From: Cupriavidus gilardii
GTDB taxonomy: Bacteria > Pseudomonadota > Gammaproteobacteria > Burkholderiales > Burkholderiaceae
Assembly: GCF_013314895.1 (NCBI RefSeq)
Contig: NZ_JABTYE010000001.1
Coordinates: 186,001 to 250,000 of the forward strand
DNA: 64,000 bases
Direction of reading: 5' to 3'
The notes beneath the pieces were generated by a model, which was not told the DNA's origin, did no database searches, and saw only the letters and a program-made list of their open reading frames with translations. Positions 58,985 through 64,000 of the stretch are shown piece after piece (position 1 is the stretch's first letter; every line of letters starts with the position of its first letter). A program made the position numbers and the translations under genes.

Positions 58985-59026
58985 GACTCCTTCTGCGAGC
59001 GGTATCGTGCGTCGATGGAAGGAGTC
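58985..59026 (-). promoter_or_regulatory. Hairpin sequestering the ribosome-binding site of the 34-aa frame
   Basis: On the minus strand GACTCCTTC (59026-59018) pairs perfectly over 9 bp with GAAGGAGTC (58993-58985), with a 24-base loop. The AAGGAG ribosome-binding site is wholly inside the stem, three bases before the ATG. This is the geometry of an RNA switch. Confidence 0.55.
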
Positions 59027-59036
59027 TAACAATCAC

Positions 59037-59088
59037 CTATTGGTATAGGAATTTAATTATTTAAAACTATGATATAGCGAAAAGCTAA
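59037..59088. promoter_or_regulatory. AT-rich control region with LysR-type half-sites
   Basis: This stretch between the small reading frame and the oxyR stop is strikingly AT-rich against its surroundings. It contains CTAT-N4-ATAG (59037-59048), CTAT (59067-59070) and ATAG-N7-CTAA (59074-59088). The last is the OxyR half-site form with one mismatch. The full four-part OxyR spacing is not met, so this is a candidate only. Confidence 0.4.
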
Positions 59089-59186
59089 CAGCGGCAGCGG
59101 CGTCGGCAGTCATGGCGCGTCGGCCAGCAGCGCGCGGCGCGGCATTGCACCGCGCCGGTCGACGACACCCGGGAGGGAGAGAAGGG

Positions 59187-60137
59187 TCAGGCCGCCTTGG
59201 CCAGCGCGTCCGGCGTCAGCTTGCGCACGCCCGGCAGTTCGCACGCGGCCACCGCCGCGCACAGCGCTTCCATCGCCGGCAGCCGGGTGAAGCTCTTGCG
59301 CCAGGCCAGCACCACGCGGCGATCGGGCACCGGCTCGGCGAACGGCACATAGGACAGCAGGTCGTTGCTGGCATGCATGTCCGGCACCGAGGTACGCGGC
59401 AGCACGGTAATGCCGACGCCGCTGGCGACCATATGGCGAATGGTTTCGAGAGACGAGCCCTCGAAGGTCTTCTGGATGCCGTCGGCCGCCTGCGAGAACC
59501 GCGACAGTTCAGGGCAGACGCCCAGCACATGGTCGCGGAAGCAGTGGCCGCTGCCCAGCAGCAGCATGGTCTGCTGCTTCAGTTCGTCCGGCGCGACATG
59601 CTCGGCCTTTTCCAGCTGATGGCCGCGCGGCACCGCGACGACGAAGGGCTCGTCGTACAGTGGCCGCACCGTCAGACCGGAGTCGGGGAACGGCTCGGCC
59701 ATGATCGCGCAGTCGATCTCGCCCTGCTTGAGCAGCTCGATCAGCTTGACCGTGTAGTTCTCCTGCAGCATCAGCGGCATCTGCGGCACGGTGTGGATCA
59801 TCTGCTTGACCAGCGCCGGCAGCAGATACGGCCCGATCGTGTAGATCACGCCGACGCGCAGCGGCCCGGCCAGCGGGTCCTTGCCCTGCTTGGCGATCTC
59901 GCGGATCGCCATGGTCTGCTCCAGCACCCGCTGCGCCTGCGCGACGATCTGCTCGCCGACCGCCGTCACCGAAACCTCGGAGGTGCCGCGCTCGAAGATC
60001 TGCACGTTCAGTTCGTCCTCCAGCTTCTTGATCGCCACCGACAGCGTGGGCTGCGACACGAAGCAGGCCTCGGCGGCACGGCCGAAATGGCGCTCTCGCG
60101 CGACGGCAACGATGTACTTCAATTCGGTCAGCGTCAT
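59187..60137 (-). CDS. oxyR: Hydrogen peroxide-sensing regulator OxyR
   Basis: LysR-family activator switched on by disulfide formation. The 316-residue protein has the winged helix (YIVAVARERHFGRAAEACFV, SQPTLSVAIKKLE) and, in the effector domain, cysteines at positions 199 and 208 in GSGHCFRDHVLGVCPE, exactly the E. coli numbering of the redox pair. It is upstream of katA in the same direction. recG precedes it, an oxyR-recG adjacency common in betaproteobacteria. Confidence 0.97.
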   Translation of the reverse strand: MTLTELKYIVAVARERHFGRAAEACFVSQPTLSVAIKKLEDELNVQIFERGTSEVSVTAVGEQIVAQAQRVLEQTMAIREIAKQGKDPLAGPLRVGVIYTIGPYLLPALVKQMIHTVPQMPLMLQENYTVKLIELLKQGEIDCAIMAEPFPDSGLTVRPLYDEPFVVAVPRGHQLEKAEHVAPDELKQQTMLLLGSGHCFRDHVLGVCPELSRFSQAADGIQKTFEGSSLETIRHMVASGVGITVLPRTSVPDMHASNDLLSYVPFAEPVPDRRVVLAWRKSFTRLPAMEALCAAVAACELPGVRKLTPDALAKAA

Positions 60138-60419
60138 GTCGTATCGGCTTGGGAGGTTGCGGTGGAGCGGGCGACAGCGTGAAGGCTGTGACGGCGTCTC
60201 GGCACGGCTGGGCCGGGGGCGAGACCGTCGAATCGCCGCGAAAGCACGTCACAGAAGTGCTTCGCAAATTATCGCCTTTTCAGAAGCGATAGATTTTACC
60301 TTCGAATCGACGTTCTGTCAGAGCCGCGCGGCAATGCGGCGCAGGAGGCTCTTCTGCTGTTGCCGCGCAAGTGCGGCCCCGGCGGGCGACGGCCACGGCC
60401 TCGGCCACGGCGGCCGATC

Positions 60420-62630
60420 TCACGCCTTGAGGTAATGCTCGCGCCCACCAAGCCAGCGCGACAGATGCGCCTGCGCGGCCTCCGGATAGCGGCTCAGCAG
60501 CAGCTCGGCCGCCTGCTGCGCCGGCTCGACCAGCCAGGCGTCGGTCTCGAGGTCGGCAAAGCGCAGCATCGCCTCGCCCGATTGGCGGGCGCCGAGGAAT
60601 TCGCCCGGGCCGCGGATCTGCAGGTCGCGGCGCGCGATCTCGAAGCCGTCTGTGGTCTCCCGCATCGTCGCCAGCCGCTGCTTGGCGGTCGGCGACAGCG
60701 GGGCCTGGTACATCAGCAGGCAGACCGATTCGGCGCTGCCCCGGCCGACGCGGCCGCGCAGCTGGTGCAGCTGCGCCAGGCCGAAGCGCTCGGCATGCTC
60801 GATCACCATCAGCGAGGCGTTGGGCACGTCGACGCCCACTTCGATCACCGTGGTCGCCACCAGCACCTGCAGCTGGTTGGACGAGAAGGCGTCCATCACC
60901 GCGGCCTTCTCGGCCGGCGGCAGCCGGCCATGGACCAGTCCGACCTTCAGATCCGGCAAGGCGGCGGCCAGCGTCTCGTAGGTCTCCTGCGCGGTCTGCA
61001 GCTGCAGCGCCTCGCTCTCCTCGATCAGCGGACAGACCCAATAGACCTGCCGACCCTGCGCCGCGGCATGGTGCACGCGTTCGATCACCTCGTCGCGGCG
61101 CGCATCGTTGACCAGCCGGGTGACCACCGGGCTGCGGCCGGGCGGCAGTTCGTCGATCACCGACACGTCGAGGTCGGCGTAATAGGTCATCGCCAGCGTG
61201 CGCGGGATCGGCGTGGCCGACATCATCAGCTGGTGCGGCACGGTGGCGCGTTCGTCCGTGCCGGCGCCGCCCTTTTCCGATCCTTCCGCCCCTTCTGCCT
61301 TGCCGCGCAGGGCCAGCCGCTGCGCCACGCCGAAGCGATGCTGTTCGTCGACGACCGACAGCCCGAGCTTCGCGAACCGCACCGCGTCCTGGATCAGCGC
61401 ATGCGTGCCGATCGCCAGTTGCGCCTGGCCCGACTCGACGCGCGCCACCGCCTCGCGCTTGTCCCGGCTCTTGAGGCTGCCGGCCAGCCACACCACCTCG
61501 ACGCCCAGCGGCGCCAGCCAGCCCGACAGCTTGCGGTAGTGCTGCTCGGCCAGGATCTCGGTCGGCGCCATCAGCGCGGCCTGGTAGCCGGCGTCGATCG
61601 CCTGGCAGGCGGCCAGCGCGGCGACGATGGTCTTGCCGCTGCCGACATCGCCCTGCAGCAGCCGGTGCATCGGGTGCGGCGCGCCCATGTCGGCGGCGAT
61701 CTCCTTGACCACACGCTGCTGCGCGCCGGTCAGCGCGAACGGCAGCGCGGCGAGGAAACGGTCCAGCAGGCCGCCGGCGCGGCGCGGCATCGGCGGCGCG
61801 TTGCGGGCGCGGCGGGCCGCCTGCGCGCGCTTGAGCGACAGCTGCTGGGCCAGCAGCTCGTCGAACTTGATGCGGACCCACGCCGGGTGCGAGCGGTCGA
61901 TCAGCGCGGCCTCGTCGACCTGCGGCGGCGGCGCGTGCAGCAGCCGCAGCGATTCGGCCAGCGGCTGCAGCTTCAACGGCGCCAGCAGGCCGTCCAGCAG
62001 CGGCCGCGGCAGCGTCTCCGGCAGCGGCGTGCGCTGCAGCGCCCCGCCGATGGCCTTGCGCAGATAGCCCTGCGAGATGCCGGCGGTGGCCGGATAAACC
62101 GGGGTCAGCCGGTCCGGCAGCGGCTCGTCGGGGCCGACCGGGCGCACCACCGGATGGATCATCTCGGCGCCGAAGAAGCCGCCGCGCACCTCGCCGCGCA
62201 CGCGCAGCCGCACCCCTTCGGCCATCTGCTTGGCCTGGCTGCCGTAGAAATTGAGAAAGCGCAGCGTCAGCTCGCCGCTGTCGTCGGCGATGCGGACCAC
62301 CAGCTGCCGGCGCGGCCGCAGCGTGACCTCGCTGGAGACCACCTCGCCCTCGACCTGCACGGCCAAGCCCAGCCCCGCCCGATGCACGGCCTCACGGATC
62401 GGCAGCAGCGTGGTCTCGTCCTCGTAGCGCATCGGCAGATGCAGCACCAGGTCGACGTCGCGCTTCAGTCCGAGCTTGGCGAGTTTGGCCATCGCCGATG
62501 ACGGCGCGGCGGGCTTGCCGGACTTCGCGGGCTGCGCGGCCCTGGCGGGCTGGGCGGACTTGCCGGCCGGCGTTGGCGATGGCGGCTGGTCGTCTGGCTC
62601 GGGCTTGCGTTCGCTGGCGGTGACGGGCAT
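60420..62630 (-). CDS. recG: ATP-dependent DNA helicase RecG
   Basis: Branch-migration helicase that remodels stalled forks and Holliday junctions. The 736-residue protein has a proline/alanine/lysine-rich N-terminal extension of about 45 residues, then the wedge (OB) domain. Helicase motifs include LLQGDVGSGKTIVAALA (Walker A), APTEILAEQHYRK, the DEQH box in VVDEQHRFGVAQR, and the C-terminal GRVGRGSAESVCLL. It is divergent from queA; oxyR follows 282 bases downstream, in a spacer where I see no gene. Confidence 0.96.
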   Translation of the reverse strand: MPVTASERKPEPDDQPPSPTPAGKSAQPARAAQPAKSGKPAAPSSAMAKLAKLGLKRDVDLVLHLPMRYEDETTLLPIREAVHRAGLGLAVQVEGEVVSSEVTLRPRRQLVVRIADDSGELTLRFLNFYGSQAKQMAEGVRLRVRGEVRGGFFGAEMIHPVVRPVGPDEPLPDRLTPVYPATAGISQGYLRKAIGGALQRTPLPETLPRPLLDGLLAPLKLQPLAESLRLLHAPPPQVDEAALIDRSHPAWVRIKFDELLAQQLSLKRAQAARRARNAPPMPRRAGGLLDRFLAALPFALTGAQQRVVKEIAADMGAPHPMHRLLQGDVGSGKTIVAALAACQAIDAGYQAALMAPTEILAEQHYRKLSGWLAPLGVEVVWLAGSLKSRDKREAVARVESGQAQLAIGTHALIQDAVRFAKLGLSVVDEQHRFGVAQRLALRGKAEGAEGSEKGGAGTDERATVPHQLMMSATPIPRTLAMTYYADLDVSVIDELPPGRSPVVTRLVNDARRDEVIERVHHAAAQGRQVYWVCPLIEESEALQLQTAQETYETLAAALPDLKVGLVHGRLPPAEKAAVMDAFSSNQLQVLVATTVIEVGVDVPNASLMVIEHAERFGLAQLHQLRGRVGRGSAESVCLLMYQAPLSPTAKQRLATMRETTDGFEIARRDLQIRGPGEFLGARQSGEAMLRFADLETDAWLVEPAQQAAELLLSRYPEAAQAHLSRWLGGREHYLKA

Positions 62631-62907
62631 CGAGGCGGTGGTGGCCGGGGCGCGGCGGCGCCCCTGACGTATCGGATCGGATCGTGGGAAACGGCTGAGC
62701 CGTCGGTGCTCCGGGGTTGCCCCGGCGGAATACTCGCCATCACGGCAACCGCGGCAAGCCTGGCGGCCGAAGCCTTACAATAGCGGGTCCGCCGATTGTA
62801 CCCATGCCTGCGCCGCGCGCTGCAGGCGCCACCGGCGGTTTCCCGACTGCTGCCGTCCCGTTTCGTATGCGCCGGCCTCGTTTCGAGGCGCCGGCCCCTG
62901 TCCATTT

Positions 62908-63945
62908 ATGCTGACGCTGTCCGATTTCGATTTTCCGCTGCCGCCCGAACTGATCGCCCAGACCGCGCTGCCCGACCGCAGCGCGAGCCGGCTGCTGGTC
63001 GTGCGCACCGGCGCGGACGGCGCCACCGAACTGGACGACCGTGCCTTCGCCGACCTGACCGACTATCTGCGCCCGAACGACCTGCTGGTGTTCAACGACA
63101 CCCGCGTGATCAAGGCGCGCTTCTTCGGCCACAAGGCCAGCGGCGGCAAGATCGAGGTGCTGGTCGAGCGCGTGCTGGACACCGACACGGTGCTGGCGCA
63201 GGTGCGCGCCTCGAAGACGCCGGCCGAAGGCAGTACGCTGCGGCTGGCCGACGCGTTCGACGTCACGGTCGGCGCTCGCGTGGACCAGTTCTTCACGCTG
63301 CGTTTCCCCGAGCCGGCGCTCGATCTGATCGAGCGCTTCGGCCGCCTGCCGCTGCCGCCGTACATCACGCACGATCCCGACGCCTACGACGAAAGCCGCT
63401 ACCAGACCGTCTATGCCCGCCATCCGGGCGCGGTGGCGGCGCCGACCGCGGGGCTGCATTTCGACGACGCGCTGTTCGCGCGGCTCGACGCCCACGGCGT
63501 GCGGCGCGCCTTCCTGACGCTGCACGTCGGTGCCGGCACGTTCCAGCCGGTGCGCACCGAGAACCTGGCCGAGCACAAGATGCACTCGGAGTGGTACGCG
63601 ATCTCGGAGGAACTGGCGCAGGCGGTGCGCGACACCCGCGCCGCCGGCGGCCGCGTGATCGCGGTCGGCACCACGTCGCTGCGCGCGCTGGAATCGGCCG
63701 CGACGCCGGAGGGCGAGCTGCTGGCCGGCAGCGGCGACACCGACATCTTCATCACGCCGGGCTATCGCTTCAAGCTGATCGACGCCCTGATCACCAACTT
63801 CCACCTGCCCAAGTCGACGCTGCTGATGCTGGTCTCGGCGATGGCCGGCATCGAGCCGATCCGCCTCGCCTATCGCCATGCGGTCGAACAGCGCTATCGC
63901 TTCTTCAGCTATGGCGATGCGATGCTGCTGCATCGCCAGCCCTGA
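62908..63945 (+). CDS. queA: S-adenosylmethionine:tRNA ribosyltransferase-isomerase
   Basis: Transfers and isomerises the ribosyl part of SAM onto preQ1 at tRNA position 34, giving epoxyqueuosine. The 345-residue protein is full length: [19 protein letters not shown] at the N terminus, [14 protein letters not shown], the [13 protein letters not shown] active-site motif, and [12 protein letters not shown]. It is divergent from recG; a TACAAT near 62776 may be its -10. tgt would be expected beyond the right edge. Confidence 0.97.
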   Translation: MLTLSDFDFPLPPELIAQTALPDRSASRLLVVRTGADGATELDDRAFADLTDYLRPNDLLVFNDTRVIKARFFGHKASGGKIEVLVERVLDTDTVLAQVRASKTPAEGSTLRLADAFDVTVGARVDQFFTLRFPEPALDLIERFGRLPLPPYITHDPDAYDESRYQTVYARHPGAVAAPTAGLHFDDALFARLDAHGVRRAFLTLHVGAGTFQPVRTENLAEHKMHSEWYAISEELAQAVRDTRAAGGRVIAVGTTSLRALESAATPEGELLAGSGDTDIFITPGYRFKLIDALITNFHLPKSTLLMLVSAMAGIEPIRLAYRHAVEQRYRFFSYGDAMLLHRQP

Positions 63946-64000
63946 GCCGCTGCCCCGCGCTCGCGCCCTACCGCTCCGTCCGCCGGCACGTCACCACCCA

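Noticed and set aside
59045..59088. A full consensus OxyR site
   Set aside because: Only one half (ATAG-N7-CTAA) fits. The tetranucleotides one 11-bp step away do not match, so it is listed only as a candidate control region.

Overview
The window is a G+C-rich, tightly packed housekeeping stretch of a betaproteobacterial chromosome. Protein sequences and gene content (argG/argF, rpsT-murJ, a fused pabB-pabC, glcDEF, katA/oxyR, DUF3579) suggest Burkholderiaceae, most likely the Cupriavidus/Ralstonia lineage. This placement is inference from protein similarity, not a measured phylogeny. I see no rRNA, tRNA, insertion sequence, integrase or CRISPR array.

Layout. 1-6.4 kb: 3' part of coaBC, dut, a VOC-fold protein, a Bug-type solute receptor and clpS-clpA. 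6.4-16.5 kb: cold-shock gene with a structured leader, icd, rluE-like, DUF192, yajQ, murB, patatin, ppnP, argG, argF, DUF3579. 16.6-27.4 kb: rpsT / murJ divergent pair, SirB1, DedA, mutL-miaA-GNAT, purM, AI-2E exporter, hda. 27.4-32.9 kb: a co-directional run HAD phosphatase-pcnB-folK-DUF486-panB plus an ABC permease/ATPase pair, preceded by a seven-copy 11-bp tandem repeat. 32.9-44.3 kb: pabBC, then a two-gene accessory island of lower G+C (35.1-40.2 kb) in the opposite orientation, then dnaJ, dnaK with a sigma-32-like promoter, and a cobalamin adenosyltransferase. 44.5-53.3 kb: a 2-hydroxyacid locus with a D-lactate-dehydrogenase-like flavoprotein, a LysR regulator, glcD, a voltage-gated K+ channel, glcE, glcF and lrgAB. 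53.3-64 kb: glutathione peroxidase, yggS-proC, ubiA, dps, katA, a 34-codon upstream reading frame, oxyR, recG, queA.

How the genes work together. glcD/E/F with lrgA/B look like a glycolate uptake and oxidation unit, because plant plastid glycolate carriers belong to the LrgAB family. The katA-dps-oxyR block is a peroxide-defence unit; its leader contains a small reading frame whose ribosome-binding site lies inside a perfect 9-bp hairpin. A GTCTTATATAAGA palindrome occurs upstream of both icd and the argF/DUF3579 promoter region and looks like a shared operator.

The best candidate for something undescribed is the island at 35107-40180. It holds a 1347-residue protein (helical N-terminal two thirds, glycine/serine-rich beta segments in the C-terminal third) and a 349-residue partner that starts inside the end of the first gene. 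Neither matches a family I can name with confidence. A secreted-effector pair is my leading hypothesis, not a conclusion.
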